Positions 63,591 through 64,000 of a DNA stretch of 64,000 nucleotides are shown piece by piece. Origin of the DNA: Aeromicrobium senzhongii (lineage in GTDB: Bacteria; Actinomycetota; Actinomycetes; Propionibacteriales; Nocardioidaceae). The stretch spans positions 2,294,001 through 2,358,000 of the forward strand of contig NZ_CP060587.1 of NCBI RefSeq assembly GCF_014334735.1. Direction: 5' to 3'. Position numbers and translations under genes: made by a program. How positions within the stretch are numbered: the stretch's first letter is position 1; the number at the start of each line of letters is the position of its first letter. The notes beneath the pieces are model-generated. The model did no database searches and was not told the DNA's origin. It saw only the letters and a list, made by a program, of their open reading frames with translations.

Positions 63591-64000
63591 GGCTGCTCCT
63601 CGATGCTGCGCACCCAGTCGGCGTCCCACGCCGGACCCAGGACCGCCCACGAGGCGGCGGTCACGACGGCGCCGATCACTGCCGGCACCGGCCCGAAGAA
63701 GGCGACACCCATCGCGACGAAGGAGATCCCCGCCATGAGCCACGCGCGCCAGGCGCCGGGCTCACGCAGCGTCGCCCACGCCACCGCGCCGGTGTGTCGC
63801 GTGTACCACTGCATCGCGCCGAACACCGTCAGCAGACCCACCGCATAGAGGGCCCAGCGCACCCAGCCGTCCAGGCCGAGCCCCACGATCACGAGCGCGG
63901 CGCCGGAACCGGCGACGGCGTAGTAACCCTTCGGGCTCGCGACCCGCTGCGCCGTGGTGCGGCGGGTGGCCGCGATCTGCTCGAGCGCCTCGCGCGCCTG
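63587..64000 (-). CDS. Membrane protein, 5' end outside window
   Basis: The last 137 residues are present. A helical, charged region (REALEQIAATRRTTAQRVAS) precedes several membrane segments (YYAVAGSGAALVIVGLGLD, WALYAVGLLTVFGAMQWY, WLMAGISFVAMGVAFFGPVP, AVIGAVVTAASWAVLGPAW). The stop overlaps the regulator start (GTGA). Such membrane/winged-helix pairs are common in actinobacteria; role unknown. The true start lies beyond 64000. Confidence 0.65.
   Translation of the reverse strand, partial: QAREALEQIAATRRTTAQRVASPKGYYAVAGSGAALVIVGLGLDGWVRWALYAVGLLTVFGAMQWYTRHTGAVAWATLREPGAWRAWLMAGISFVAMGVAFFGPVPAVIGAVVTAASWAVLGPAWDADWVRSIEEQP

Overview
The window is very GC-rich chromosomal DNA from an actinobacterium. 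Many genes have GTG starts and 4-bp stop/start overlaps. About fifteen genes carry a TANNNT-like -10 hexamer 5-8 nt before the start codon, the layout of leaderless mRNAs. Gene content (PPA1309-family protein, UPF0182, DUF2342, AdnAB, UvrD2, mycoredoxin, DUF3107) and a gene order matching the Mycobacterium tuberculosis Rv3193c-Rv3213c neighbourhood point to Actinomycetia. A Nocardioidaceae genus such as Aeromicrobium is my best guess, but that is inference. I see no insertion sequence, phage or CRISPR array.

Left part (1-17.2 kb), accessory and regulatory: a COG1233-type FAD oxidoreductase (cut by the window edge) with its TetR regulator; a ThDP-dependent oxidase; and two large paralogous LuxR/LAL regulators (3959-6709 and 14446-17184). 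Between the paralogs lies a MarR-controlled locus: an NmrA-like reductase, MarR, and a + strand operon of a SnoaL-like protein, a GNAT, a YjdI-type Fe-S protein, a second GNAT and a glutaminase-STAS fusion. Two near-identical 18-bp inverted repeats sit at the two promoter regions. A minus-strand operon of ABC-2 exporter, Ser/Thr kinase and alpha/beta hydrolase follows.

Middle part (17.3-33.3 kb), amino-acid and pyruvate metabolism: alanine dehydrogenase, initiator tRNA, bifunctional PutA with a divergent LysR regulator, then a polar amino-acid ABC importer in one operon with an OYE-type demethylase-like flavoenzyme. Together these suggest uptake of an N-methylated proline-like substrate, demethylation to proline and oxidation to glutamate. 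An SDR, a PucR regulator, pyruvate oxidase (PoxB) and a YbaK deacylase follow.

Right part (33.3-61.3 kb), conserved core: UPF0182, PPA1309, a PDZ-S16 protease, DUF2342, NUDIX, a YgjP-like peptidase, DUF5679, a ThiF/cyclodehydratase-like protein, ABC1 kinase, UvrD2, mycoredoxin, NudC, the AdnB/AdnA helicase-nuclease, an alkyltransferase-like protein, MoeZ, TetR-DUF3107, a ferritin-like protein, a DEAD-box helicase, an L,D-transpeptidase and ParA. This tracks the mycobacterial order, but whiB7 is missing between the ABC1 kinase and UvrD2. Two copies of one palindromic repeat family lie between convergent genes. The 410-bp gap at 40361-40769 holds a cluster of DnaA-box-like sequences and a candidate small structured RNA with its own promoter and terminator.

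The right end (61.3-64 kb) has an alpha/beta hydrolase, a TetR, a four-helix membrane protein behind a perfect inverted repeat, a small winged-helix regulator and a truncated membrane protein.
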